A stretch of DNA of 40,680 nucleotides from Helicobacter mesocricetorum. GTDB taxonomy: Bacteria; Campylobacterota; Campylobacteria; Campylobacterales; Helicobacteraceae. This document shows positions 1 through 8,168 of this stretch, piece after piece. The position numbers and the translations under genes were made by a program. Below the pieces are notes generated by a model. It did not search any database. It saw only the letters and a list, made by a program, of their open reading frames with translations, and had not been told where the DNA came from. The stretch spans positions 1-40,680 of the forward strand of contig NZ_FZPJ01000035.1 of the NCBI RefSeq assembly GCF_900198605.1. The letters are read 5' to 3'. Position 1 is the first letter of the stretch, and the number at the start of each line of letters is the position of its first letter.

Positions 1-137
1 TGAAAAAATATAAATATAAAAACACTATATTGCAACATCATAAAACCATTTTTAATAAGAGATTTACGGAATTTCGTGCAATTCTTCCTATCTTCCTTAC
101 TAAAAGTTGGCATATCAAACATCACTAGCACCCTCAT
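1..137 (-). CDS. cas2: CRISPR-associated endoribonuclease Cas2, N-terminal part (runs off window)
   Basis: Cas2 forms the spacer-integration complex with Cas1. Reading the minus strand from the ATG at 137-135 gives MRVLVMFDMPTFSKEDRK, a typical Cas2 start with the first beta strand and its conserved Asp, then a KFRKSLIKNGFMMLQYSV segment that fits the family. The ATG lies inside the 3' end of cas1 (cas1 stop at 117-115), the usual translational coupling. After LQYSV the frame reads FYFIFF, where family members normally have a YVR(V/I)C-like strand, so the gene may be frameshifted or truncated just at the window edge. Identity is solid; intactness cannot be judged from the bases available. Confidence 0.8.
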   Translation of the reverse strand, partial: MRVLVMFDMPTFSKEDRKNCTKFRKSLIKNGFMMLQYSVFIFIFF

Positions 138-1080
138 AAATTTCTCTTCCATTGGATTTCTCCTCGCAAAAGAGAGGTGTTTTAAGCTTGAGATTCTCTA
201 TTTCAAAGCAACGCACCAAACTTTGCACACTCACTATAACCGCACGACTTAGCGGATAAAGTTTATTTTCTATCATCACTGACACATTTAAGATTTCTAC
301 CAACTGGACACGATTTTCTAGGCTTAGAAATTCTTGCAATTCTCCATTTTCATACATTCGCATTACAAGAGAATCGACAAAAATCCGATAAGGCTCTATC
401 ATATCATCAGCGAGATTAAACGCATTAAATTGATTTTTATGATTGATTCCAAGTGTCGGATTAAGCCCACTTGCACAAAGACTTCTTGTAATAATTCCTC
501 GCACAATCGCATAACCATAATTAAGTGCAGCATTTATCGTTCCAATTCTCTCATCCCTCAAGCAATCAATCTTGCGACTAAAACCACTCCCAAAAAGAGC
601 CTTAAAATAGATAGAGGCTGCTTTTGCTTCATTGTTTGTGCTATCTGCTAGATTGACAGACTTTGCTAGAGATTGTAAATGGCAAAACTCCTCTTTACCA
701 AGCATTTTTAGCATTGAGGCTTGATTGCTAATTTTTGCTTTTATGATTTGTTGCCAAAGAATGGATTTGGTTTGTTTTTTGAGTTTGATTTGATTTTGCA
801 AAATACTTAAACTCTTAAAGTGTCCCAAAAATGGCATAAACACACCGCTAGGTAAATGGGAACTATCGCATGTATAAAGGACAATCTTGCTCGAAGCAAA
901 GGCATCAAGCAGCGCATTTGTGAATGTGATTTGATGAGATTCCGCAATCACACATAAAATATCAGAGAGCGGAATCTTTACTGCTTCTTTGTCTTCTTGA
1001 AGAATGCAAAGATGCTTATCTGCAAGCTTGAGTTTCGCGGGTGTGCTCAAGAATAGCGTTCTAAAGGCAGAATCAAACAC
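115..1080 (-). CDS. cas1: CRISPR-associated integrase Cas1 (type II-C)
   Basis: Metal-dependent integrase that inserts new spacers into the CRISPR array together with Cas2. The 321-residue product has the expected small N-terminal beta domain and the helical catalytic domain. The likely metal ligands are Glu151 (in NNEAKAASIYFKALFG), His214 (in GINHKNQFNAFNLADD) and the acidic cluster at 225-229 (DDMIE). The start is GTG at 1080-1078. It overlaps the cas9 stop by one base (TAGTG), so cas9, cas1 and cas2 read as one translationally coupled minus-strand operon, the normal II-C order with no csn2 or cas4. Slightly longer than many type II Cas1 proteins (about 290-300 residues), with no missing motif seen. 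Confidence 0.95.
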   Translation of the reverse strand: MFDSAFRTLFLSTPAKLKLADKHLCILQEDKEAVKIPLSDILCVIAESHQITFTNALLDAFASSKIVLYTCDSSHLPSGVFMPFLGHFKSLSILQNQIKLKKQTKSILWQQIIKAKISNQASMLKMLGKEEFCHLQSLAKSVNLADSTNNEAKAASIYFKALFGSGFSRKIDCLRDERIGTINAALNYGYAIVRGIITRSLCASGLNPTLGINHKNQFNAFNLADDMIEPYRIFVDSLVMRMYENGELQEFLSLENRVQLVEILNVSVMIENKLYPLSRAVIVSVQSLVRCFEIENLKLKTPLFCEEKSNGREIYEGASDV

Positions 1081-4000
1081 TATTTCTTCTTATTTTTAGG
1101 GCTAGATTTCAAAGAAATGGGTTGACGTGGTGTAAATTCTGCCTTTTGCACCTCGCCAAGTGGCGAGACTTGGTATTTTTCAAAAACTACCAATTCTTCT
1201 ATAGTTACAAATCCACCTATAATTTTTCTATTTTTTTCTAGCTGTTCTATTTCTTCAGGTGTTTTATCTTTCCATGCATTTTTCTTTCCCCCCTTAACAG
1301 GTTCTTTGCTGGTAAATAACTTGCATTCATTTTCGCTTAAATTTACATATAGATTATTGTGTTTTTCAAAATTTATTCCTGCTGTGCTAGATTTAAATTC
1401 TGTGTAGTAACATAGCTCAGCTTTTTCCATTTCCTTTTTCTGCACCAAAATCAAATCATCTTTAAAGAGGCTAAAGCAAAATTCATAATTTACATCCATC
1501 TCTAGCCAATCCTTGATAACCTCTTTGTCTTTTCCAGTAACAACTGCTTTGTTAGGCAAGATTCCAAGCGCAAAGTCCATTGTGTAAATAGGTACGCCAT
1601 AGAATTTGCCTTTTTTATCTTTAAAAATATCCACCCGAACCATTGCGCCATTGCTTACAATCTTTGTGCCAATCTGTCGGATTTTACCAAGCTCTATCGC
1701 CTTTTGTATCCCCTTTTCACCACCATAACTTTTTAAAAGATTCTTATCATCAAAAGCATAAAATGTCTCCTCGTGCAACGCTCCCCTTGCTCTTTTGCGC
1801 GGAGGTTTGGAGACAAAGATAGAATCCACTTTGTCTAGCACCATTTGCCTAAAGTTTTTGCAAGGCTCAAAAAATGCTCTTTTGGTTTTATAATCCGATT
1901 CTGCAATCTCTTTGGCATAGAATTTCGCCTTATTCTGTTCTTGAAGCTTTCTAAAATCTGAAAATGCTTTGATAATGCTTGCGTTTGTAAAACCAATATT
2001 CACCGCATCAACTGCGTGATGCAGGTGATTATCTCGATTTTTGCTTCCAAGTCCCCAATAATGTCTAAGCATTGCGGTTAAGCCCCCATTCACTACCTCC
2101 ACATGCTTCTTGCTATCCTTTTTTCCTTCAATCGTTACTTCATCTTCACTTAAGGGTAAAAACTCCAAACAATCCTTTGTCCATTGACTGGCAAGTCTAG
2201 CGATATAGCCTGTATCAACAATATTTCTTGCAAGAAATCCCGCCTCTTTATCTTTAAAATTTGTGTTGGAGATTCTGCGATATTTCGATTTAGGAAGCTT
2301 GTTACGCCAACTTAAGATTTTTTCCCATTTCTCCTTATCCTCACCAAAAGCCTCAAAAGGTGTTTTATTTAACTTATTTTGATTTTCTTTCGTAAAAACA
2401 AGTACTTTATTATTTTGGCTATCATCAAAACTGCGAGAGTAAGGATAGATATGATCAATTTGTAGCATTGTAGAATCTTTTAAATGTTCCGATGTAATTT
2501 TTTTCCCACTATAAGCACAGAGCTCGCCCTGCTCTATCCAAAGCTTTATTTTAAGAATATTTGCACCATTAAGGTGTAATCCTAGAATCTCACATTGTTT
2601 TTGAGCATTTTGATTTGCCTCAAAACGCTTTCTTTGCTCTCCTTCATAGTCCTTTCTTTCTTTTGAGCTCAATTTCGCCTCACGCGTAAATTCTAAATGA
2701 ATCTTATGCACTTTACCATATTTTTTAAGCAACGCATTTAATACCTTGCGGTATTCACTTAAAGCCCTTGCGACAACAGGGTTTGCAAGATAAGGCTCAT
2801 AGTCTTTCAATGGCATTAAAAAATCCTCTTTTTTTGTATGTTTTCTATGCTCTTGCAATCCCGCCTTTTGCACCGCTTCATCATAGCGCAATCCCTTATT
2901 CATAAAAGGCAAAATCTTCTCCAAAGCTTTAAAGCTTAAATCAATATGCTTTGCAAAATTAAGCTCACTTAGAGCTTCTTTTTGCTCATCGCTAAGAGAG
3001 GGATAGTCTTTTAGTTTTTTTGCTAAGTTTTCTTTGCTTTTAATGAGGGCAATATCTGTGGCTATCAAATCTAGCTCTTTTCTATTAAAAGATTCAAAAC
3101 TTCCTCCCATTGCCTTTTTAAAAGCTTTAAGATTTTCAAACTTAATAAACTTTACCCCTTTAGCCCCTTCAGCCTTTTGCACCCCTTTTGCATAATCCAG
3201 CTTAGAATCTGCAAACCAAATGCGTTCATCAAGATTTAGAATCTCTCGCAGTTTCTTATAGCTCATCTCGCCTTTATCCAGCACAAGATTTAGAATCTCT
3301 TGAATTTTATCTTTGCCAAAGATTTTGTCTATCAAATTATTGTTTTTCAAATCATCGTCTTTGTAATTTGGATTAATGCGTTTTGCAAGATTCAAAAGTA
3401 AATTGATAATGCTCGTAAGCGCAACAAATTCCATAGCACTTAGCGAATCTTTGGCAGCACGTTTCTCTCCTTTTAAAAAGATACATTCGCCAACTTTATC
3501 CTCAAAGCTTTTCAAATCTCTTTGAAAAAAGGCGATTTCGATAATTTTCTTTTCAAACTCTTCGCTAAACTTCGCACCAAAGCCTTTTTGCTTTTCAAAA
3601 ATAAGCTCCAACTCTTGCTTTACTTGCTCTTGTGAGACGCAATGCTCATAATTCTCGCCTTTATTCCGCACATTTTTAAATTCTTTTGTATGAATGCTAC
3701 CTTTTTTCTCACTTTGCGTTCTTTCTTTTTGGAAAAATTCTTGATACAAATACTCCCCAACACTACGATAAGATTTATCTTCCATAGCTTTTATATTTGT
3801 TTTAATCGCACTTAGCACCTTACCAGAATCTTTATCGCTTCCTGTTTTTGCGTGTTTGTTCCCATACCCCCGATGTTTGGCGATATGCAAAATCACACGC
3901 GCTAAGTCTTTGGAATCTAGCTTTTTTTCAAGAGCCAGAGCACGTAACTCATAGGGACTTTTAGTCTCTTTGGTTGTCTCATAAGCCTTAGGTAAAACCC

Positions 4001-4259
4001 CATCTTGTGCAAGGTAATCACCAAGATTCAAACCAAACTCTTTGCAAATGAGCCTCTTTAATGAACCCAGCCTTGCCTTCCTACGCGCTAGCCTCCGCCT
4101 TGCGCTGCGCGCTTCCCTGCGTGGCAATGCAAGAGATTTACCTTTTTTTGGATTCTCTGCCTTCGTAAAAATACGTACCCCACAATTTTTAAGCTCCTCA
4201 TTTTCCACATACGCCCAACCAATGCTCGCAATGCCGATGTCAAAAGCAAAAATTTTCAC
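1080..4259 (-). CDS. cas9: CRISPR effector nuclease Cas9 (type II-C)
   Basis: RNA-guided double-strand DNA endonuclease of 1059 residues, in the compact II-C size class. RuvC-I is at the N-terminus with Asp7 (FDIGIASIGWA), followed by the Arg-rich bridge helix at about 47-65. RuvC-II is near Glu523 (HKIHLEFTRE). The HNH domain has His603 (IDHIYPYSRSFDD) and downstream Asn residues (NNKVL, TKENQNKLN). RuvC-III has HLHHAVDAVN with His747/His748 and Asp751. The remaining C-terminal ~250 residues would be the PAM-interacting region. All catalytic motifs are present, so it should be active. The start is GTG at 4259, with GGGGAGG about 7 bases upstream. Specificity for PAM and guide cannot be read because array and tracrRNA are outside the window. 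Confidence 0.97.
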   Translation of the reverse strand: MKIFAFDIGIASIGWAYVENEELKNCGVRIFTKAENPKKGKSLALPRREARSARRRLARRKARLGSLKRLICKEFGLNLGDYLAQDGVLPKAYETTKETKSPYELRALALEKKLDSKDLARVILHIAKHRGYGNKHAKTGSDKDSGKVLSAIKTNIKAMEDKSYRSVGEYLYQEFFQKERTQSEKKGSIHTKEFKNVRNKGENYEHCVSQEQVKQELELIFEKQKGFGAKFSEEFEKKIIEIAFFQRDLKSFEDKVGECIFLKGEKRAAKDSLSAMEFVALTSIINLLLNLAKRINPNYKDDDLKNNNLIDKIFGKDKIQEILNLVLDKGEMSYKKLREILNLDERIWFADSKLDYAKGVQKAEGAKGVKFIKFENLKAFKKAMGGSFESFNRKELDLIATDIALIKSKENLAKKLKDYPSLSDEQKEALSELNFAKHIDLSFKALEKILPFMNKGLRYDEAVQKAGLQEHRKHTKKEDFLMPLKDYEPYLANPVVARALSEYRKVLNALLKKYGKVHKIHLEFTREAKLSSKERKDYEGEQRKRFEANQNAQKQCEILGLHLNGANILKIKLWIEQGELCAYSGKKITSEHLKDSTMLQIDHIYPYSRSFDDSQNNKVLVFTKENQNKLNKTPFEAFGEDKEKWEKILSWRNKLPKSKYRRISNTNFKDKEAGFLARNIVDTGYIARLASQWTKDCLEFLPLSEDEVTIEGKKDSKKHVEVVNGGLTAMLRHYWGLGSKNRDNHLHHAVDAVNIGFTNASIIKAFSDFRKLQEQNKAKFYAKEIAESDYKTKRAFFEPCKNFRQMVLDKVDSIFVSKPPRKRARGALHEETFYAFDDKNLLKSYGGEKGIQKAIELGKIRQIGTKIVSNGAMVRVDIFKDKKGKFYGVPIYTMDFALGILPNKAVVTGKDKEVIKDWLEMDVNYEFCFSLFKDDLILVQKKEMEKAELCYYTEFKSSTAGINFEKHNNLYVNLSENECKLFTSKEPVKGGKKNAWKDKTPEEIEQLEKNRKIIGGFVTIEELVVFEKYQVSPLGEVQKAEFTPRQPISLKSSPKNKKK

Positions 4260-4289
4260 CTATAAACCTCCCCTTGTGCCAAAACTCAT

Positions 4290-4310
4290 CCATAATATTA
4301 AACATTATGG
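4290..4310. repeat. Perfect 7-bp inverted repeat upstream of cas9
   Basis: CCATAAT (4290-4296) and ATTATGG (4304-4310) are perfect inverted arms around a 7-base loop, 31 bases before the cas9 GTG. On the minus strand the right part contains TAATATTAT, which could overlap a -10 element of the cas promoter. It may be an operator or a leader hairpin; nothing else in the 154-base cas9-argG gap is recognisable. Confidence 0.35.
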
Positions 4311-4413
4311 AGAGCAACTTAAAATTGGTATGCCATTCTTTAATCTTGCCTAGATTATTTCAAATCTAAATATTTACTCCCAATTCCACGATAAAACTCT
4401 AAAAAGCTAGATT

Positions 4414-5625
4414 CTATTTCTTTGCTTTCCCAGCGATAATAAATCTCAAAGCGTTTAGTTTAATAAATCCTGCTGCATCCTTTTGGTTATATACAGAATC
4501 CTCTTCAAAAGTGCTATAAGCTGCGTTAAAAAGAGATTTTTCAGAATTTCTCCCAAGAATCGTAACATTTCCCTTATAAAGCTCTAATCGCACTTCTCCC
4601 TCGACTTTTTCTTGTGTTTTATTAATCAAAGCCTGCAAGGCTTCTCTCTCTGGACTAAACCAATAACCATTATAAATCAAACTCGCATACTTTGGCATTA
4701 TTTCATCTTTTAAATGCGCCTCTTCTCTATCAAGGCAAAGGGATTCGATAGCGCGATGGGCTTTAAGATAAATAGTTCCACCCGGTGTTTCATAACAACC
4801 CCTAGATTTCATCCCCACATAACGATTTTCTACTAGATCTAACCTGCCTATGCCATTACTTCCACCCAACTCATTGAGTTTAGCCCAAAAATTTGCTGGA
4901 CTTAAAGTTTCTCCATTAATAGCCACCCCATCCCCATTTTTAAAACTAATCGTAATAATAGTTGGGGTGTCTGGAGCATCCTTTGGCGAAACACTCCAAC
5001 GCCACATATCCTCATTAGGAGCTACATTAGGGTCTTCTAAAATCTGCCCTTCATAACTAATATGCAATAAATTTGCATCCATCGAATAAGGAGATTGGTT
5101 TTTCTTTTTTTCAATGGGTATGTTTGCTTTTTGCGCATAATCTAGTAATTTCTCACGACTATTTAAATCCCATTCCCTCCAAGGAGCGATAATCTTAATA
5201 TCCGGATTCAAGGCATAAGCGCCGATTTCAAAGCGAACTTGATCATTACCCTTGCCTGTCGCTCCGTGTGAGATAGCATCTGCACCCACTTTTTGTGCAA
5301 TTTCTACCAATTTCTTTGCTATCAAAGGACGAGCAATGCTCGTACCTAAAAGATATTCACCCTCATAAATAGTATTTGCCCTAAACATCGGAAAAACAAA
5401 ATCTCTAATAAACTCCTCTTTTAAATCTTCAATAAAAATATTTTCATTCTTGATTCCTAATTTTTGTGCTTTTGCTCTTGCAGGTTCTACTTCTTCGCCT
5501 TGACCAATATCAGCAGTAAAGGTTATAACCTCGCATTGATAAGTATCTTGTAGCCATTTGAGTATTACGCTTGTATCAAGTCCTCCGCTATAGGCTAAAA
5601 CTACTTTTTTAATTGATTGCTTCAT
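4414..5625 (-). CDS. argG: Argininosuccinate synthase
   Basis: Joins citrulline and aspartate with ATP in arginine biosynthesis; cytosolic tetramer. The 403-residue product has the N-type ATP pyrophosphatase loop AYSGGLDTS at residues 11-19 and the expected family length. It carries further ArgG hallmarks such as [10 protein letters not shown] and the substrate-binding region around YSMDANLLH. The frame is open to a GTG six bases further upstream, but that codon lies inside the Shine-Dalgarno sequence AAGGAG. The ATG at 5625-5623 has ideal spacing of about 5 bases and is chosen. It is transcribed divergently from the S4-domain operon. Its 3' end faces the cas9 upstream region, so it is not part of the cas operon by function although it shares the strand. 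Confidence 0.97.
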   Translation of the reverse strand: MKQSIKKVVLAYSGGLDTSVILKWLQDTYQCEVITFTADIGQGEEVEPARAKAQKLGIKNENIFIEDLKEEFIRDFVFPMFRANTIYEGEYLLGTSIARPLIAKKLVEIAQKVGADAISHGATGKGNDQVRFEIGAYALNPDIKIIAPWREWDLNSREKLLDYAQKANIPIEKKKNQSPYSMDANLLHISYEGQILEDPNVAPNEDMWRWSVSPKDAPDTPTIITISFKNGDGVAINGETLSPANFWAKLNELGGSNGIGRLDLVENRYVGMKSRGCYETPGGTIYLKAHRAIESLCLDREEAHLKDEIMPKYASLIYNGYWFSPEREALQALINKTQEKVEGEVRLELYKGNVTILGRNSEKSLFNAAYSTFEEDSVYNQKDAAGFIKLNALRFIIAGKAKK

Positions 5626-5649
5626 TTTCACTCCTTAAAAATTTTTATA

Positions 5650-5655
5650 ATTATA
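5650..5655 (-). promoter_or_regulatory. Probable argG -10 element
   Basis: The minus strand reads TATAAT here, 24 bases before the argG ATG and just upstream of its AAGGAG, giving a leader of roughly 18 bases. No clear -35 is needed in epsilonproteobacterial sigma70 promoters. Confidence 0.55.
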
Positions 5656-5685
5656 TCACGAACGATAAATTAATATTCTTTTGGC

Positions 5686-5691
5686 TACAAT
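5686..5691 (+). promoter_or_regulatory. Probable -10 element of the S4-domain gene operon
   Basis: TACAAT preceded by TTTTGGC lies 21 bases before the ATG at 5713. It would drive the S4 protein, nucleoside-phosphorylase-like, rlmN and small membrane protein genes. The argG -10 element is about 30 bases away on the other strand, so the two promoters are back to back. Confidence 0.5.
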
Positions 5692-5712
5692 TACGCAAAA
5701 ACAAGGAATCAA

Positions 5713-5970
5713 ATGCGGATTGATAAATTTCTCAATGCAGTCAATATAACAAAACGACGCGCCATTGCTCAAGATATGATAGAGAATAAGGTTATAAAAA
5801 TCGCTGGAGTCCCTGTTAAAGCAAGTCGCAATGTGAAAATCGGAGATGTTATTGAAATTACTTATTTGGAAAAATCAAGACTCTTTGAAGTCTTACAAAT
5901 TCCCTCCCAAAAAACCATCAAAAAAGAAGAATCTCCTCTTTATTACAAAGAACTTCAAAAACCAAATTAA
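5713..5970 (+). CDS. S4-domain RNA-binding protein (Hsp15/RqcP-like)
   Basis: Short 85-residue protein that is essentially a single S4 RNA-binding fold. It opens with MRIDKFLNAVNITKRRAIAQ, the RxDKFL..vri.ksR..A pattern of the family, followed by the KIAGVPVKASRNVKIGDVIEI strand region. Family members bind structured RNA on the large ribosomal subunit, for example in recycling of stalled peptidyl-tRNA. The particular role here is not established. First gene of an operon: the next gene's ribosome binding site overlaps its stop codon. Its association with rlmN, a 23S rRNA modification gene, fits a ribosome-linked function. Confidence 0.8.
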   Translation: MRIDKFLNAVNITKRRAIAQDMIENKVIKIAGVPVKASRNVKIGDVIEITYLEKSRLFEVLQIPSQKTIKKEESPLYYKELQKPN

Positions 5971-5979
5971 GGAGTAATT

Positions 5980-6537
5980 GTGTTTTATTGTGCAGGGGAC
6001 ATAGAAACTTTCACGTTTGCAAAGCCTATTGGTGTAGGATTAATACAAAGCAGCATTCAGCTAACTTATTCTATTTACAGAGACAAGCCTAATGAGATTA
6101 TTTTTATTGGAACTTGTGGTTGCTATGATGATTCAAAAAATATTTTAGAAATTTTTGAATCCAGAAGTGCTAGTAATATCGAATTATCCTTTTTACAGCA
6201 ACAATCTTATACACCTTTGGATAATTTCATTACCCTAGAAGAAAATGTTTCACATGAAACGCTATCAAAATTAACTCCTCATAAAATCATTAACTCTAGC
6301 AATTACATTAGCACAGATACTCAATTAACAAAAAATCTATTAAAACTTGGGATTGCTTATGAAAATATGGAATTTTTTAGCGTCTTACAGGTGGCAAAAT
6401 ATTTTAATTTACCTGCATTTGGGATATTTTGCTCCACTAATCATATCCACAAAGACGCTCATAAAGAATTTCTAGCTAATCACAAAATAGCGATGAGAAA
6501 AATAGAATCTTATATCAAAGCAAAGCAAAATGGATAA
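5980..6537 (+). CDS. Nucleoside phosphorylase-like protein (PNP/UDP superfamily)
   Basis: A 185-residue protein with the fold signatures of nucleoside phosphorylases and hydrolases. The phosphate-site glycine strand is [10 protein letters not shown] near residue 45. The nucleoside-site segment is [18 protein letters not shown] near residues 128-145, matching the vxMExxxxxxVA pattern. The catalytic Asp usually found as SD just after this segment appears here as STN (in [10 protein letters not shown]), so activity may be altered or lost. It is also shorter than the typical 230-280 residues. The start is GTG at 5980, with AAGGAG overlapping the preceding stop codon. It overlaps rlmN by 8 bases. 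Substrate cannot be assigned from sequence. Confidence 0.65.
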   Translation: MFYCAGDIETFTFAKPIGVGLIQSSIQLTYSIYRDKPNEIIFIGTCGCYDDSKNILEIFESRSASNIELSFLQQQSYTPLDNFITLEENVSHETLSKLTPHKIINSSNYISTDTQLTKNLLKLGIAYENMEFFSVLQVAKYFNLPAFGIFCSTNHIHKDAHKEFLANHKIAMRKIESYIKAKQNG

Positions 6538-7567
6538 ATCCTATATTTTTGGATACACTTTAGAGGAATTTGCCCAATCCCTTGAAAAGAATTTTCCAAA
6601 ATTCAGAGCTAAACAGATTTTTCATTGGCTTTATGTGCATTATGAAAACTGCTTTGATAAAATGGTTAATCTACCCAAAGACTTAAGAGAGTTTCTAGCG
6701 CAAAGATATACAAGCACTCTCACAACCTTAATCAAAAAAGAAGAAAGTAAAGATGGCAGCATCAAATATCTCTTTAAAACCTATGACAATCATAGCTATG
6801 AATCGGTGCTACTAAAGATGAAAGAATATAAATTCACACTATGCCTTTCTTCCCAAATTGGTTGCAAAGTAGGTTGCAGTTTTTGTCTCACAGCCAAAGG
6901 AGGATTCGTCCGCAACCTAGAATCAGGAGAAATGGTTTATCAGGTTTTTGCTATCAAAAAAGACCAAAATATTCCACCAAACAAAGCTATTAACATCGTC
7001 TATATGGGTATGGGAGAACCTTTAGATAATCTGGAAAATGTTTCAAAATGCGTCCAAATATTATCCGAGTTTGAAGGCTTAAACATCTCTCCTCGTCGCC
7101 AAACAATCTCTACTAGTGGAATCGCACCAAAAATCAAAAAATTAGGAGTTCTCAATCTAGGAATCCAACTCGCAATCTCTTTACACGCTGTTGATGATGA
7201 TTTGCGGACAGAACTTATGCCAATTAATAAAGCCTATAATATCCAATCTATCATTCAAGAAATTTCAAACTTCCCTCTTGATAGCAGAAAGCGAATAATG
7301 TTTGAATACCTAATGATTGACAATCTCAACGATGATTTAAAAAGTGCTAAAAAACTTGTAGCCTTACTTAATAAAATCAAAGCCAAAGTCAATCTTATTT
7401 ATTTCAATCCTCATCAAGGAAGCCCTTATAAAAGACCCAGCAAAGAAAAAGTGGAGGCTTTTAGGGAATATCTTCTCCAAAAGGGACTTTTATGCACTAT
7501 TAGAGAATCCAAAGGCTTAGATATAAGTGCTGCTTGTGGGCAACTTAGAGAGAAGGAGAGGATATGA
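6530..7567 (+). CDS. rlmN: Dual-specificity RNA (adenine-C2) methyltransferase RlmN
   Basis: Radical SAM enzyme that methylates C2 of A2503 in 23S rRNA and A37 in a subset of tRNAs. The 345-residue product has the cluster-binding motif CKVGCSFC with Cys112, Cys116 and Cys119. The two mechanistic cysteines are also visible: Cys105 just before the cluster motif (KFTLCLSS) and Cys336 near the C-terminus ([10 protein letters not shown]). The SAM-binding MGMGEPLDN is present. The start ATG at 6530 lies 8 bases inside the upstream gene and the stop overlaps the next start (ATGA), so the operon is tightly coupled. Length and motifs are normal. Confidence 0.97.
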   Translation: MDKSYIFGYTLEEFAQSLEKNFPKFRAKQIFHWLYVHYENCFDKMVNLPKDLREFLAQRYTSTLTTLIKKEESKDGSIKYLFKTYDNHSYESVLLKMKEYKFTLCLSSQIGCKVGCSFCLTAKGGFVRNLESGEMVYQVFAIKKDQNIPPNKAINIVYMGMGEPLDNLENVSKCVQILSEFEGLNISPRRQTISTSGIAPKIKKLGVLNLGIQLAISLHAVDDDLRTELMPINKAYNIQSIIQEISNFPLDSRKRIMFEYLMIDNLNDDLKSAKKLVALLNKIKAKVNLIYFNPHQGSPYKRPSKEKVEAFREYLLQKGLLCTIRESKGLDISAACGQLREKERI

Positions 7568-7656
7568 GTAGTTTAGATATTATTTTAATTATTTTTCTAA
7601 CTCTTGTCTTTATCATAGGAATGGGGGCATTTTTGTATTATGCCTATAAAAAATAA
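7564..7656 (+). CDS. 30-residue single-pass membrane peptide
   Basis: The ATG overlaps the rlmN stop codon (ATGA) and the preceding bases AAGGAGAGGAT give a ribosome binding site. The product is [20 protein letters not shown] followed by [10 protein letters not shown]. It has a short polar start, one strongly hydrophobic helix of about 20 residues, and an aromatic and lysine-rich tail that predicts an inside C-terminus by the positive-inside rule. Size and composition resemble small subunits of membrane complexes, but nothing identifies a partner. Translational coupling and clean codon use argue that it is real. Confidence 0.7.
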   Translation: MSSLDIILIIFLTLVFIIGMGAFLYYAYKK

Positions 7657-7779
7657 CTTGCTATGACTATAAAGAAATCACCATATAATAAGCTGATAAT
7701 ACATCTTAGCTAGTTTTGTTAGCTCAACTCTAGCTTTACTCTAGTCTAATCCTAATTTTACTCTCATTTAATCTATGCT

Positions 7780-7989
7780 TTAAAGCTTAAGTAAAAGTTT
7801 TGTCGCCTTGAAGTCTTTTTCTTTAAAACAATTAACACCACTCATTAGAATATCGCTAACCTCAATCTATCTTTAGATGACTTGAGATAGTTTTATACCA
7901 AAATTAATATAATTTAAAACTTCTTTAATCCCAATAAAGCTCTCTTGTAGCACCAATGTATTATATTCTAACAGAAATTCTCGACTTAT
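7780..7989 (-). pseudogene. Minus-strand gene relic with two internal stops
   Basis: One minus-strand frame reads a protein-like stretch including REFLLEYNTLVLQESFIGIK and EVLNYINFGIKLSQVI. After a stop, R and another stop, the same frame continues IEVSDILMSGVNCFKEKDFK ATKLLLKL to a TAA at 7782-7780. Helical amphipathic composition persists across both stops and there is no start codon upstream, which is what a decaying gene looks like. Family not recognised. It lies in a 512-base region (7657-8168) with no intact gene. Confidence 0.4.
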
Positions 7990-8017
7990 TTAGTGCTAAT
8001 ATGGAATATTCTTTGCT

Positions 8018-8023
8018 TATAAT
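8018..8023 (+). promoter_or_regulatory. -10 element ahead of a decayed secreted-protein gene
   Basis: TATAAT in the context TTTGCTTATAATTTG, 13 bases before an AAAGGAG Shine-Dalgarno at 8036-8042. The promoter still looks intact and would now produce a transcript running into the secreted-protein gene at 8169. Confidence 0.5.
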
Positions 8024-8047
8024 TTGTAACATTTCAAAGGAGTAATA

Positions 8048-8141
8048 ATAAAGAAATTTTCTTATGCTTTTAGCAATATCTACCCACTTCTTCGCAAGTG
8101 ATGAGTTAAACATTGATAATTCAGAGCTAAGCACGCCTTAG
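8048..8141 (+). pseudogene. Relic of a signal-peptide-bearing protein with ATA start and frameshift
   Basis: AAAGGAG at 8036-8042 is followed after 5 bases by ATA AAG AAA TTT TCT, reading (I)KKFS. One frame over, the sequence continues MLLAISTHFFASDELNIDNS ELSTP to a TAG at 8139-8141. Joined, this makes a classic signal peptide (KK, hydrophobic core, ASD cleavage site) and a polar mature start. The former ATG appears mutated to ATA and one frameshift separates the halves. Mature protein not recognisable. The internal ATG at 8064 is an unlikely start because it lacks its own ribosome binding site. Confidence 0.5.
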
Positions 8142-8168
8142 ATTCTAAAAGATACTAGGAGAGACCCT

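Noticed and set aside
4042-4353. Plus-strand open frame over the cas9 5' end
   Set aside because: It lies antisense to the Arg-rich bridge helix of cas9, has odd composition and no ribosome binding site; a shadow frame.
4260-4413. tracrRNA between cas9 and argG
   Set aside because: No sequence resembling a II-C anti-repeat and no hairpin with a T run was seen in this 154-base gap.
7657-8168. tRNA or other structured RNA in the gap after rlmN
   Set aside because: No cloverleaf, CCA-type acceptor stem or T-loop consensus was found by eye; the region reads better as gene relics.
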